DNA of 64,000 bases. Origin: Diadophis punctatus similis. Taxonomy: Eukaryota > Chordata > Lepidosauria > Squamata > Dipsadidae. Location of the stretch: assembly GCA_023053685.1 (NCBI GenBank), contig JALIGW010000013.1, forward strand, positions 16,219,501 through 16,283,500, written 5' to 3'. A program made the translations under genes and the position numbers. The notes beneath the pieces were generated by a model, which saw nothing but the letters and a program-made list of their open reading frames with translations, did not search any database and had not been told where the DNA came from. This document shows, in pieces, positions 30,771 through 44,071 of the stretch; positions within the stretch are counted from its first letter, which is position 1, and the number at the start of each line of letters is the position of its first letter.

Positions 30771-31034
30771 GCTTATGGGCTTCACTGATTCAGCAGTGAA
30801 CAGTGGTTGTAGCAGTGTGTTGGTGGTTTGTGAGGTATTATTCTTTTTAGAGTTTGCTGTGCTGTATTGGATTGAAAGCTCAGGCACCTTTTGATTAAAG
30901 TTACATGGATATTCTTTTTGTTGGAGCATGTTGTATAGATGCTATGTTTCCTTTTTCTGCTGTTCAGGTTGCTGCAGTGAGTTTGTGCTTGTCTAAATAA
31001 GATTCTTATGCAACTTCTCTTATGGGAGTTTGCG

Positions 31035-31314
31035 CAGAGGTGGGTTTCAGCAGCTTCTTACCAGTTCTGGAGAACCGGTAGCAGAAATTTTGAGTAGTTC
31101 GGAGAACCGGTAAATACCACCTCTGACTGGCCCCGCCCCCATCTATTCTCTGCCTCCCAGCTGATCGGGAGGAAATGGGGATTTTGCAGTAACCTTCCCC
31201 TGGATTGGGATGGGAATGGAGGTTTTACAGTATTCTTCCCCTGCCACGCCCACCAAGCCACACCCAAGCCACGCCCACAGAACCAGCAGTAAAAAAAATT
31301 GAATCCCACCACTG
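31035..31314. mobile_element. hAT non-autonomous element (CAGAGGTGGGTTTCA family), 280 bp
   Basis: Ends CAGAGGTGGGTTTCA and TTGAATCCCACCACTG. Flanks AGTTTGCG and AGTTTGGG (one mismatch). Interior matches the 9384 element in reverse. Confidence 0.92.
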
Positions 31315-32649
31315 AGTTTGGGTTGTTGCTTTGGTAGTGGAGCACTTGAATGATGTGGGTGGTTTTTCTGTACACTTGTGTTTCTAGTTTGCCATTGTTT
31401 GCTATCGGTTCTAGTTTGCCATAGTTTACCAGAGAAGAAGAAAACAACAACTCACTATCCTTCCTGGACATCCTGATCAGCACAGACCACAATGGCAAAT
31501 TGAGAAAGCACCAACATTCAACCCTGAGCTATAAATATTCTCCTTTATTGATCCCATTGACTTTGCTTCTCAGGAAGTTGCAAAAGGTGATCACATGACC
31601 CTGGGACACTGCAACCATCATAAATATGAGTCAGTTGCCAAGCCTCTGAATTTTGATCACATGGGGATTTTGCAATGGTCATAAGTGTTAAAAAAAGGTG
31701 ATAAGTCAGTTTTTTTCAGTGCTGTTGTAACTTCAAATGGTCACTAAATGAACTGCTATAAATCAAGGACCACTGTATTAAATCACAAAAAAGTAGCTTA
31801 GGCTGGGAGCTATTTTGCTTTCCGCAGTGTTTTTAGAGAACGACTTGTACACCAAGTAAGATAAACAGTTATGCAGAGAAATGTATGTAAAATTCACAAC
31901 TAGATAAAAATTAAGGAAGCAAGTGACAACCCTCAACTGCTACCATCTCTGGACAATACATTGTTATGCACCTCTTTCTTATCTTTGAGGAATGTAGATA
32001 TACGGTATTAAGTTGGCAATAATTCTATAGAAATTTATTTAACATACATGTAGGTTTCATTTGTCATGGACATTTTTCAATCTATTCATAGTGAATATAT
32101 TCCAGTGTTCTAAATATTGTTGTAAAATCTGGCATAATGTGATTTTCTAGCCCAATATGTCTTATTTTTTCATATAGCTGTGAAAATCTTTGTTGCATTT
32201 GCATTATCCTGTAAAAGACTGAATGAAAACAAATATACAACCAATAAGTGCAAATAGGAAAATATAAGTGTGGAATAAATGTAACTGGAGGACTAATTCC
32301 TTATATGCATAAAATCATTTTTATGTTCTTATGTAATATAGTACATATATTATAGTGCATTTTTTTCACATGTCTGCACCTACAAACAGAGTTAATATTC
32401 CACCAATGCAAACATATTTTCATGCATGTGACACCTGTTTTAACACAGCTCCCTTCCAAAGCATTCTAAGCAGGTTTGCTGCTAAGCTTCTAATTAGCAG
32501 GGAGACTTCTAAGGAAAAATTCCCTTTGCTTCTTTAGGAGTATCCAATACCTTTAATTATGAACAAGTGAAAACAATTAGCAAAACAATAAAATATAGAG
32601 TGTTATACAATAAGCTCAATAACTTTAAGCAACAATTGGCTATTCAACT

Positions 32650-33037
32650 CAACAGAATGGGTTTTTTCTCCAGTATCCCGTCAGCCAAGCAATGTCGGTT
32701 GGCGGGCCCTAGGGGGAGGGCCTTCTCTGTGGGGGGCCCCGTGCTCTGGAACCAACTTCCCCCAGAGACCCGAACCATCCCCACCCTGCTGGCCTTCCGA
32801 AAAGCCATCAAGACATGGCTTTTCCTGCAGGCAGGGGGTAGAGACTAGTCCATCTGAGCAATCCCCTGGGTATGTCTGGTTGGTGAATATTTTTAATTGT
32901 TCAATTTTTTAACTTTTTAACTTGGTTTTTAATTACCATTTATTATCTAGTGTTCTTGTATATTGCTGTATGCCGCCCTGAGTCCCTCGGGAGTAGGGCG
33001 GCATATAAGAACCAAGAAATAAATAAATAAATAAATA
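32650..33037 (+). mobile_element. L2-type LINE 3' end
   Basis: Encodes the C-terminal block [46 protein letters not shown], then a 3' UTR with GCCGCCCTGAGTCCCTCGGG and an (AAAT)n tail. Confidence 0.9.
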
Positions 33038-33335
33038 TCTTCCCAGAGCTTGCTCACTGCATACTTTTCTCCTTGTCTTAGTAAAGATTCTTCCACCTAT
33101 AGCCATCTACATTTTTTTAGTCAAATCAGGAAACACAATCACATAATTGAAGAGATATCCCTTATTACAGGCAAAGAAGCAGGATTTCAATCATGGTTGA
33201 CATCTTGCCTTTTTTCACTCATTCCCCATCAATATCCAGCTCTCTCATTTGTCAGATCCATATTACCAACAAGAAGGTCCCATCTCTTGCCACAATCTCC
33301 CTCCCTGCCTCTCTCCCTCTCCTCTGCTTCTCGTG

Positions 33336-34285
33336 CCGCCCCCAATTAAGCAACCTTAACTATGTGTCAGAATGGTCGAACAATTGGCAACTTCAAATCT
33401 CAACCAACAAATGCTCTGCCTTGAACATTGGCAACAAAAATCAGAACACCAAATACAAGCTGGGCAGTTATGACCTCGTAGATGACTCTCACTCTGTCAA
33501 GGACCTAGGAGTATTCATTTCAAAAGATCTAAGCCCCAGAGTTCACTGTAACAGCATTGCCAAAAAGGCATTAAGAGTTGTTAACCTAATTTTACAAAGC
33601 TTCTTCTCCGGTAACATTGTACTACAAACCAGGGCATACAAAACCTTTGCCAGACCAATTCTCGAATACAGCTCATCTGCCTGGAATCCACACTGTATAA
33701 CGGACATTAATACAATTGAGAATGTCCAGAGGTATTTCACCAGAAGAGTACTCCACTCCTCTGCCCGCAATAGAATCCCTTATGCCACCAGGCTCAAAAT
33801 TTTGGGCTTGGACAACCTGGAATTACGCCACCTACGGTCTGACCTAAGCATAGTACACAAAATTGTCTGCTACAACGTCCTACCTGTCAACGACTACTTC
33901 AGCTTCAACTTCAATAACACACGGGCAAACAATAGATACAAACTCAAAGTAAACCACTCCAAACTCGATTTAAGAAAATACGACTTCAGCAACAGAGTGG
34001 TCAATTCCTGGAATACACTACCTGACTCTGTTGTTACATCCTCAAACCCCCAAAACTTTAACCTAAAACTGCCTACCATGGACCTCACCCCATTCCTAAG
34101 AGGTCTGTAAGGGGGCGTGCATAAGCACACCAGCGTGCCTATCTGTCCTACTGTTCCCATTATTCGTACTCATTTCTTATGCATATACTTTACCTGTTTA
34201 TACTTATATGTTTATATGTTACAGTATGTTCATACTTATAATTGTTTTCTCATACATGCTTGACTAAATAAATAAATAAATAAAT
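33336..34285 (+). pseudogene. Rex/CR1-like LINE, C-terminal part of reverse-transcriptase ORF plus 3' UTR
   Basis: About 255 uninterrupted codons to a stop at 34110: VSEWSNNWQLQISTNKCSAL, DDSHSVKDLGVFISKDL, ARPILEYSSSAWNPHC, FTRRVLHSSARNRIPYATRL, RHLRSDLSIVHKI, ending DLTPFLRGL. These are the post-catalytic thumb and C-terminal motifs of CR1-group LINE reverse transcriptases. The 5' part is missing; the tail ends TTGACTAAATAAATAAATAA. The open frame suggests a fairly young insertion. The apparent in-frame start at 33193 is outside the element. Confidence 0.88.
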
Positions 34286-35569
34286 TTCAGCTCTGTGCAG
34301 CTAGTTTTCTTTTTTAGTATTATTATTTATTTCCCATCTTTACTGCAAGTTTCTGAACCACATTTAATTAAAAGAATATAAGAAATAATTGAGGATTTCA
34401 TTTTTTTTAAATGTTGTCTTTGTAATGTGTTATCTTAAAGCTTTTGACCTATGTGCCAATTGTTGTCCAATGTGTTTTTAAGGATAGTATCTGCTATTTT
34501 CCTACGTCTGATACTCAATTAAAAGTTTAAACATCAGTGCTCTTATTTTTAGAAAGTAAACAGTCACTTTCAGAATACTCCTCAAGAATGTACAGTAATA
34601 AATAATTTAGAGGCTATGCTGTTCCTGATGCCTTACCTTTGATAGGAAGCAACTACACAGAGTAATCAGGTGTACAGTACATTTGATCCTAATCACAAAG
34701 GACACTAAATTGGCACAATTTCAAGAACATTTATGTCTACCTCTGATACCCATCAAATTTTGGCTTACCACATCATGAAATCTATTTAAAATGAATTCCT
34801 CAACTTTGACATTGTATGTAAAGTAACATTGCGTAATCCAATAGAGTTAAGTCCAAGACTTTTGTTTGAACAGTTAGTTTATTGCAAGGAGGTGGGATTG
34901 TTCTGATTCAAATGATACAAGTGCGGTAGTTGAGTTTCATATTTGCACCTATTTCATGTTAAACTATTCATAGAAACTATGTTGAAAAGCTTTGAAGATT
35001 GTAAAACTAAGAGAGGAATTAAAACTAAGAGAACATGTTAGAGAAGCATGGAGAATCTCGGACCCATGTGAGTTAATGCAAAACCTGTTTTCATGTGTAT
35101 ATCTTCAAAGAAATATAGGTGGGGAGGGGATTCCAAAAATGAGACTAGAAAGCCTTATAGCTAGCTACAAGAAACATGGGAACTTGTTTGGATGCCAAAG
35201 TTGTCCAAATTTTTACACCTGTCTTATTCGCTGTTTCCTTTTTAATACAGTTTCTATTAAAATTTGAAGAAGGAGGTCTTACTTAACCTTGCACCAGAGG
35301 TTATCTCAGCTTCTGTTCATGAAGGGGTTCACTGAAGCATAACATTTGAGCAGGACTGCCTGAACCTTGGCATACAACTGGATCTCTGGCCATCAAAATT
35401 TGGTACAAGCAACAAAGTAGGTGCTTTCAAGGTGCTTACTCAACAAACTGAAAAGCTGTGTTAGGTGATCCAGCAAGAGACATGTTAGATAAAAGTTTAA
35501 GTTGATTCCTTTCAACTGAATGAAATGCATTAACCATTTGATATACAGTCTTTCGTTCATTCCAAAAGC

Positions 35570-36038
35570 TAGTTACACAGAGAGGAGGTAGCACTAGAGA
35601 AATAGCATATACCAAAAATAATAAATTGTTTGTATAGAAATGACTTAAAAATGATAAACTTGGAAGAAATGCCAACAGTTTTAAAATGTAATAAGGCATC
35701 AGCCTGGTAAAAATGAGATGAACTAGGATAAGAATCACTCTGGGAAAGGTAAAGAAGGAGAAAGAGGAAGTAGAAGGGGAAGGGAGAGGAGACGGAATGG
35801 AGAGAAGTAGGAGGGAGGAGAGAAGGTGTAAGGAAGTAGAGGGGAGAGATGGAGATAGAGGGAAAGGAGTGTAAAGATACGAAGAATAACAGACTGATGA
35901 ATAGTATTGTAAAATAGGAGATTGATTTCAGAATGATTGGACAAAAATGAGTAACTGTGTATATTGTTGATATAATTTAAGTTATATGCATTGATATATG
36001 TATGGAAATGGTGGAGAAAAAAATAAAAAAATTTCAAA
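35570..36038 (+). mobile_element. L1-like 3' end with poly(A) and target duplication
   Basis: Purine-rich region, then TGTATGGAAATGGTGGAG and an A-rich tail. Flanked by CTAGTTACACAG at about 35569 and 36046, a 12-bp duplication typical of LINE-1 type priming. Confidence 0.65.
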
Positions 36039-36634
36039 AAAAAGAACTAGTTACACAGTGATACATTGCTTTATGAATGTATGTATATGCTTGTGTACAC
36101 ACAAACACACAAAATGCACATGCATACATGTTTTGAGTATTAATCTTTAGATAGCATTTTGAAATTAAAAGAGGCTTTGTGGAAAAAAATTGTATAAATT
36201 AAGAGAGTGTGTTAGCTCCTTTGATTGATTGAGCAAGGCTGAATCTATTGTGACACACCAAAAATGACATGGTTGACATGGTTTGTGATCCAACAAGCTG
36301 AATATAGCCTCTGGCCAGACCTAGCAGTTTACCAGTCTTGTTTCTATAATCCCAGCCAAACAATACAAAGATTGGATGTTTATCTTCCCTCCTCCCCACC
36401 AGATAGATCAACTTGTGCATATTTACTGTAGTGTGTCACAATTCATTGCTGGTCCAAGACAGAATATCTAATGTCTCTTTATGGACCTAATTTGGTTTAG
36501 ACAAAAATCTCTGCATCATTTCTTCCAAAGTATAGTGTACATAACTTTTATCATTTCAAGAAAATTGGTATAACAGTTGGCAGACAGTCATTAAGGGTTG
36601 TTGCTTCTAAATCCTTTTTGAACATTATGATGAA

Positions 36635-36764
36635 AGGAAGGAAGGAAGGAAGGAAGGAAGGAAGGAAGGAAGGAAGGAAGGAAGGAAGGAAGGAAGGAAG
36701 GAAGGGGAGGAGGAGGAGGAGGAGGAGGAGGAGGAGGAGGAGGAGGAGGAGGAGGAGGAGGAGG
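36635..36764 (+). repeat. (GGAA)n followed by (GGA)n microsatellite
   Basis: About 70 bp of GGAA repeat then about 60 bp of GGA repeat. Confidence 0.98.
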
Positions 36765-37967
36765 AAAGAAAAAAGGACACTTTTCAATCAGTCACTAAGA
36801 GATGCAATAAACTCCATTTTATGGTTATGTTTAATCAGAAACTGCTCAACCATCGGTTGAGAATTCTTTAATTTGGATTCCTCCAATGTGGCACTTAATA
36901 ACTGGAATAATCTATGTCAACAGTATGATTCTATAATAAATAATATTTCAGCAATTGTTTTTTCCCCACGAAAGTTTTTTTCACAGATTGCAGGACCTCA
37001 GGAAGAAGATAAGCACATATACATATATCACCTATGGGGGTTAAAAATATTTTTTCTTCTTTAGACTGTGTAATGTTCAGTATATGATAAACCATATATC
37101 TTCCTAAGGTAAAATGTGCCAACGATCCCCTTTGTCCTGTTTTAAAATTAGTTTTGAAATATTCTTTCTTATGATGATTGCTGTTGAATATGTAATTGTT
37201 TTCTGCAGTTTTCATACCATGGTCAGTGAAAGTTTATTTTTTGTTCCTTGATTCTTTTTAGTATTGGTGTTTGGCAATTCTGCTGTGTCATGCTTGCATT
37301 TAATTGATTTTGTTCCTTTTGTTCTTTCCTTTTCCGCTGCATGTTAAAAAGTTTCTATTGGGCAGTGGATATTTGTATAGTAAGCAATGCTGTATCTTAT
37401 CTCCTTCATCAGAAATAAAAGGCCGTGCCTATTTTCCAATTCCGGTGAGCCAAATTAACTTCAAGATTGGTCGCATAGACTCATTAGATCTTCAAATAGG
37501 CAGTGGAACAAAGGATGTTAGTTTAAACAATGTTGTTTCAATCAATTGCTTTTTGCACTTACAAAGAGAATGAAGCTTTTATTCAACTTTATTGGTTGTA
37601 TGAAATGAAGAACAGCTAATTTGGATATCATAGAGTTCAGGAATGGCCTTCTGAATTTAGTAAAATATTAAGAAATGCTCTTCAAAAATTCAAGATTCTT
37701 ATCACTGATAGGCAGTTTATAACAAGTGCTAAGAGACAAAGAGTTAGGCCATATCAATGACCAAAGTTAGAATTGCAGACTGAGGACCCTTCCTCTAAAT
37801 AGCAATTTGATAGCACTGCACTTCAACACGAACTAAAGTGATACTGTTTTCTACTTCTGGTCCAGGAAGTGGAAACTCTGAAATCAGCAAGGCCTAAGGG
37901 CTGCTAATCAGAGAAGTATGTGCAAAATACTGGGGAAAGGATAATGGAACAACGACTTACACTAGGC

Positions 37968-38458
37968 CAGTGATGGCGAACCTTTTTTCCCTTTATTATT
38001 TTATTTTTATTTTATTTTGCTGTTCTTATATGCCGCCCTACTCCCTGGGGACTCAAGGCATTCCCTTGGGTGCCAAAAGTGCGTGTGCGCATGCACGTTC
38101 CCACATCCATAATTCAATGCCCCCCACATGCCCCACCCCCTCTGCATGCGTGCACGACCCCCCTCTCTCCCCCGTTCCCCCATTTCCTGACTTCCGGTGG
38201 GCCTGGTACACCTGTTTTTTGCCCTTCCCAGGCTCCAGAGGCTTCCCTGAAGCCTCGAGAGGGCGAAAACGCCCTCCCCCGCCCCCTGGAGGCTCTCCAG
38301 AGGCTGAAAACGCCCTCTCAGAGCCTCTGTGCGAGCCGAAAATCAGCTGGCCGGCACGCACATGCACGTTGGAGCTCAGCTAGGGCAACGGCTCGCGTGC
38401 CAGCAGATATGGCCCCACGTGCCACCTGTGGCACGCATGCGATAGGTTCGCCATCAGG
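37968..38458. mobile_element. hAT non-autonomous element (CAGTGATGGCGAACC family), copy 3 with internal insertion
   Basis: Flanks CACTAGGC and CACTGGGC (one mismatch). The right end has decayed to CCATCAGG. Longer than the 426-bp copies because about 65 bp of an L2-type 3' tail (minus strand, TATGCCGCCCTACTCCCTGG) is inserted near 37995-38062, bounded by TTCCCTT. Confidence 0.9.
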
Positions 38459-38879
38459 CACTGGGCTTTCTCAACCTTGCTATTCTCAGAAATCCTGATC
38501 ACAATAGGCATACAATATCTGGATAGCAAAAATCCTAATGACCACTAGAACACAATGAAGATACACAGAAAGCAAACTCTGCTGCCTGGATTTGTCCAGC
38601 AGAATCATTTTTTAAAAAAATGAATCAAGGAAGGAAAACAGCCTCAGGATATTGCTATTGCATTAACTGCATACACCGGCACAACCCACACCAAGTCAGA
38701 AATAAAAAGGGACTGCTTTTTCAGATTGGATTCTGGGTGTGTCAATACTTGGACAATTTAAAGGTACATGAGACAAAGAGAGAACAGGGGAAAATTTAAA
38801 AATTTACAGATCTTTTTCCATGTCTTCCCCACTCCCATCCCCACTGTAGGCCCAGTTTAGAAATTAATTTATTACATCT

Positions 38880-39898
38880 AAGAAGGAGAAAAAGAGAAGG
38901 AGGATGTGGTTTATGCAATATAAATTTTATTAAACAAGTTTTTCCACAAAGTAGAATATGATACAAATTTTAAGTTAAAAGATATCGAGAAAAATAATAG
39001 AAAAGGGAAAAATAGGTACAGGACAAAAAGTAGAAAAGAAAAAAGAAAGAAAAATTTAAAAGTGGCTTCTGATCTTCTTAACAGCAGTTATAAATTCATC
39101 TATATTTTATGTTCTCTCTCTAAGGGTCATCAAAGTTTCTTTCTTTCCATAATCTACTATTTCTAATCAACAAATCCATAAAGCTTCAGTTCATTTTTCA
39201 ACAAAATATTCATAAGTGATTTGTAATAGATAATTAGTAGTTGATCTTTCTCAAGTTAATTTTGTGATCTCTATTAGAGCCATCATCTTCATCTTCTTCC
39301 ATTGTGTATTCAGAATCTTTCCAGTCATCTCACAGCAATGATCATATATAAAAACAATCTACCACAGCATTTTTCTACTTGTCTGTCCATTAATCCCAAA
39401 CCCCACTCCACCCCAAAAAATGTTCAGATTTCACTTGAAACTTAGTCTTTAGAATTCTTTGTATCAATATATGTATCTGAAGTCAAATTTTCTGATTTTT
39501 TTTACAATTCCACCAAGCATGCTAAAATGACTCTTCATGTTATAAACATTTCCAACATAAATTTGAAGTACCTTTACATATTCTAGATAATTTTTCTGGA
39601 GTCAAATATCAATGATACATATGGTAATTTTATTAAAATTTTGTTTATAACATATTGTGAACTTCAATCCTTTCAACTATTGTTATATATTGTAAGATAC
39701 AATATGTTTTGCAAAAAATTCTTAGCACATTTTATCATACACTCTTTCACTTGTTCCTCCATATCAAATTTCAGCAAGAATTTATATATTTTGCCAATTA
39801 CATGTTCATGATTTGCACATAATTCATGTTCAAATTCTATCTTTTGTTGCTCAGTTCCAAATATCCTGTCATCTACTTTAAATCTTTCTTTTAACATA
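38880..39898 (-). pseudogene. L1-like LINE ORF2 fragment, minus strand
   Basis: Minus strand encodes RIFGTEQQKIEFEHELC, then ANHEHVIGKIYKFLLKFDME and MIKCAKNFLQNI, the post-reverse-transcriptase block of squamate L1 ORF2. The remainder toward 38880 is decayed with many stops and an A-rich end. A shorter related fragment lies at 41040-41290. Confidence 0.75.
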
Positions 39899-40143
39899 GA
39901 GCCGAGATGACGCAGCAGTTAGAGTGCAGTACTGCAGGCTACTTTAGCTGACTGTGATCAGCAGTTCAGCTGTTCAAATCTCACCGGCTCAGGGTTGACT
40001 CAGCCTTCCATCCTTCCGAGGTAGGTAAAATGAGGACCCAGATTGTTAGGGGCAATGTAAATATACATTGCTTAATGGTGTAAACCGCTTAGAGAATGCT
40101 TGTACTATGAGGCGGTATATAAGTCTCACTAATAATAAATAAA
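39899..40143 (+). mobile_element. tRNA-derived SINE
   Basis: Head GAGCCGAGATGACGCAGCAG, B-box-like GTTCAAATCTCACC, body ACTCAGCCTTCCATCC and GTAAACCGCTTAGAGAA, and an AATAATAAATAAA tail. Confidence 0.92.
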
Positions 40144-40232
40144 CTGTGTATGAAAACCATTGAAAAATAAACCTAAGAAGGAGGATATGGTGTTACAGTG
40201 AAGCATGGAAGTCACACTACAAAAGTGTGACT

Positions 40233-40484
40233 CAGAGGTGGGTTCCTACCGGTTCTAACCGGTTCTTTAGAACTGTTAGTAAATCGGTGATGATGTCATG
40301 GAGCCGGTTCTGTTGGTGCCGGTCCATTGGTGCCACCATCTTGGATTTTGCTTCTACGTATGCGCAGAAACTAATTTTTGCTTCTGCACATGCGCAGAAG
40401 CTATTTTTTTATTGCTGCGCACGTGCCCCCCCCCGGCGCAACCATGAGCGAACCAGCAGCAAAAGGATCCACAACCCACCCCTG
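40233..40484. mobile_element. hAT MITE (CAGAGGTGGGTTCC family), 252 bp
   Basis: Ends CAGAGGTGGGTTCC and AACCCACCCCTG. Exact duplications GTGTGACT at 40225-40232 and 40485-40492. Interior has repeated TGCGCAGAAGC motifs. Confidence 0.95.
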
Positions 40485-41039
40485 GTGTGACTACACCAAA
40501 AGTAAACAACCTGTGACATTTGACAAATTTAACATCCTTAAGAAATATAGCCATAATGCTGGATATTATTGGAATATAGCTCAGAAGCATTATGAATACC
40601 AAGTTTATTCTTGGCATGGATGACAAATGACTAGGTTGACATCAAGGCCAGTTTTTTAACAGTTGCTATAAAAAATTGTAAGATAAGATTCATTCAACCA
40701 TTCCTGTCATGTAGTTGTTGTACTCTCCAGTGAAGCTTTTGAGAGTCACTATATAAATCAAGAATCAGCCACAAGAGTTAATAGTACCATAATACCATTA
40801 TCCACTTTGGATGGTATCTACATGATCCTGAAATTAAATTACCTAAGAGATGAAACTTGATAATATCACCATCATGAGATTTAGGATACGAATATCATAT
40901 CCTGAGATTTAAGGCTGTATTATCTATGTATATGTTTAAACATCAAAGACTATCTGCAGACTGGAAACCATTGGATAGCAATTCTATTCTTATTTAAAAC
41001 AACTAGTTCAGATTGCTAATCTATTTCTTTTTTAAAAAA

Positions 41040-41290
41040 TAAAAAAAGAGATAAGGAAATAAGGAAGAAATAAAACAGACTGAAAAGAAAGAGAAAGGAA
41101 AATATACATAAAGGAGTAGCTTCTGATTTTATTTACAGCAGTTATAAATGTGTTTATATTTTATCCTCGCTTTCTCTCTAAAGTTATATCAAAGCTCCCT
41201 TCTTTCAAAATTCTACTAATCATCAAACTCAGACTATTCTTCCATTGTATTTCACATTTTTCAATCTTCATGCATATAATTGTTAATCTA
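41040..41290 (-). mobile_element. L1-like fragment
   Basis: AGCAGTTATAAATGTGTTTA and neighbouring A/T-rich blocks resemble 39070-39190 of the L1-like copy. Decayed. Confidence 0.45.
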
Positions 41291-42189
41291 TTTCAAAGGA
41301 GATGAAATCTTATAAAGCAGCTCAAGAGGTGCTTTGCCTAATACTGAAGCAATTTTCCATTCATGTTCTTCCACCTTCCACATTTAGAATTGAGAGTTTA
41401 GATTTTAATCTCTACCCACACTCCCCTGAAGAAGTTTCAGGTAGGTAACCTATTTAGCTAGGAATTTTTTTTAAAATGATGTCATGTGGAATAATTTTGT
41501 GATATCATAGTACAGGTTAGGTATAATCCGCTTCATTATTGTTAACCCTGCTAAGGAGATAATCACTACAGAATACTTGGCATCTTTAAAGTGCTACTTA
41601 TATTATGATAGGTGTAATCCACAATAATTTAGACACACCCTGTTGTTTAATGCAAGAGTTGTACACCTGACTACCTCTGGAGTGGTGCATTTAATTATAA
41701 GATCGGTATTTTGTTTCCTGTGGCTTCTTTGCTCATAGTTAAAATAGTAAATGATACAGATGTCTGACACTGAAATCTGAAGAAAAGATCTGAAGATTTA
41801 ACATGTGAAGGTGCAGCCATTATGCTTTATCAGCTACTGGTTCATTTTCTAAAGGAAAACTGAGATGTTTCCTTCGAAATACTCATTCATTCAGTTCACT
41901 GATAGTGGATGGGACATGCTTTCAATTACACAGACTTGGTTGCTGAAGACTGGGTATTCCTCTCTCTAAATTGTGTTTTGGCAATAGCCAAAAGAAGAAA
42001 GAATAACTATTGCCAGGAAGCAATAGTTCTGCAAGCAAAATGAGAGATTCTGTTGTAGAGGATTGGGTATGAAACCTCACACTTGAGGTTTAGTGTCAGG
42101 AACCAATGGAGGTGGCTGTTGGAGATGGCTGCTGTATCTTCCTCGATTACACAATGGTATATCTCTGGAAGAAATTATGCCTTCATCAC

Positions 42190-42480
42190 CTTGTGGATAG
42201 ATTCTTGTAATCAGCTGTATTGGGGCTGTCTCTGAAGGCTGCCTCAAACTACTATTGGTCCAAAATGCAGCAGCCTCCTTGAGAAGAGATTGGATCCACT
42301 TTAGCAAAATTCTACCCATTCTCAGTAAACTACATTGATTATCAATAGGTTTCCAGCACAATTTGCAGTGATGGTTATTATTATTAAAGTTCTCCCTGTC
42401 TTGCCTGATAATTTTCATCAGGACTGTCTTTTCCAAACGGAATCTTTCAATCATGGACATTCTGCCCGGGAAGTTCTGGT
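42190..42480 (+). mobile_element. degraded L2 LINE fragment
   Basis: Traces of the L2 C-terminal block: LVQNAAA, then LPILSKLH and SIGFQHNLQ, with several stops and frameshifts. Confidence 0.6.
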
Positions 42481-43095
42481 TCTGATTGCTTGGGGGATTG
42501 GCAATACCGGGGACAATTTTTTATATGGTTGCACAGAACAGTAGAATTTTCTTCCCCTGAAGTTTGGACAACCTCTTGTTCCGTTTAATTTAGGAAACTG
42601 GTGAAGATGTTCCTTTTCTGTTGCGTTGTTGGACTTCTAGAGGTTAGTTTGTAGTGATTAGTGATGTAGTATATTGTAGCTGGCAGGTGTTATTATGGCT
42701 ATGTTGCTAATGTGGATTAGTAATTACATATGGACAATATATACTACATACATTTATAGGGCTTAAGTTTTATGGTGTTTTGCATTTTCTTGTGGGAGTG
42801 CTCTTAAAGGCTCTGATCAGGATGGCAAACAAATATTAAGAAATGAAATAAAATTAAAATGTTGATCTGTAAATTTTACATCAGCTTTGGCAGGCTTCTT
42901 AAAATATTCACTGATTAGTTTTCATTGCTTGTCAAAGAAGTGCATACTACGGTAGTTGATCTCTGAAGATGATGGTGCTTCCTCAATGTAATAAAAAAAA
43001 TAACCTCAGGAAGATTGAAAAGACATTGCAGGGCTAGATTTACTAAGGGCAATACTGATGCTACCATTGCTATCAATGTGTTGTAAGCCACAAGA

Positions 43096-43097
<2 letters not shown>

Positions 43098-43133
<36 letters not shown>

Positions 43134-43188
43134 ACACACACACATATATACACACATATATACACACACACATATATATACACACAGG
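43098..43188 (+). repeat. (TG)n/(CA)n/(ATAC)n compound microsatellite
   Basis: About 34 bp of TG, then CA, then CACATATATA blocks. Confidence 0.97.
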
Positions 43189-44071
43189 GGCCGAAAGGCA
43201 AAAGGAAGCTGTGATGTTTCCTTCCATACACCAGGATGACTCAACAGAAAAAACATATATAACCCTTTCCTGGTGAAGGAAAGGAAATATATATAGAATT
43301 GTCCTAAAAATGCGAGTTCCAGGCAGTTACAGATAAAGAAGCAATAGCCATCATGATCTCCGGAACGTTTAAAATTTTATTTAAAACTACTATTAAAATT
43401 ACTAAGCTTTCATCAACCCCTGTTGACTTCGTCAGAGTGTAAAATCCCCATGGAAGAGATGCTTGCTTTTATAGAATGCCTATCAATTTATGTAACGCCT
43501 ATCAATTTAGACTTTGCACGTGTAACCGGTCCACACCCTTTTTTCTCTCCTATAATTGACTTAATTGTTTCTGCCTTAGTCATGTTGACAGATGAAGATG
43601 CGATTTGAATTGCCTCTTTCCCCATTGTGTATAGACTTCGCAGATTTAATTTCATGCTCAGGCAAAACAAATATACCTCTGCAGAACATCTGGCCAGGTT
43701 TCACAGAGCATAAACATGAATCATGCTGTATCATGAAATAAGTTTTATGCTGTAATATGAATTATGTAACTTGAATCATGCTATTATCTACTGAGAAAAA
43801 TCAAGGAGTATCACAAGAATATTGTGACATGAGTGACATGACAGTATACGTAAAATTAAGGAACTGGATCCTTCTGAGCACATGTTCAGCCAATGGTATT
43901 TTAACTATTGGACATTTGCTTGTAGGCTTTTGAACTCCCTGCAACTTTCCATTTAAGCTTCCTACATTTCAACAGCCTAAGTAAAAAACCCTCTTATTAT
44001 TTGATTATGGTTATTGAACAACTGGGAATCTTAACACCTTACAAACCTACCTTCTGTTGGAAGTGAAAGTA

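Larger units (their letters stand above)
29469..31552 (-). mobile_element. Penelope-like retroelement (5'-truncated), minus strand
   Basis: Minus strand encodes fragments such as FLDILISTDHNGKL and ETQVYRKTTHIIQVLHYQS, the LPFLD...VYRKPTHT block of Penelope reverse transcriptases, then a decayed remainder. It ends near 29500 with ACTGATGATGTTACC and AAGGAAATGTTTTCTGCAAG, the shared PLE terminus. Three hAT elements sit inside it (29595, 30345, 31035). No intact frame. Confidence 0.8.
29300..31777. mobile_element. palindromic MITE split by a Penelope-like insertion
   Basis: Left half 29300-29468 (AGTCCTCAATTTACAGCAAC, CTGGCTTCCCCATTGACTTT) and right half 31553-31777 (GGTGATCACATGACCCTGG to AAATCAAGGACCACTGTA) together match the full copy at 22508. 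The insertion duplicated CCCATTGACTTTG at 29456-29468 and 31553-31565. Confidence 0.88.

Noticed and set aside
33193..34110. A 305-codon host protein gene
   Set aside because: From about 33340 on it is the C-terminus of a LINE reverse transcriptase; the upstream part is unrelated open sequence.
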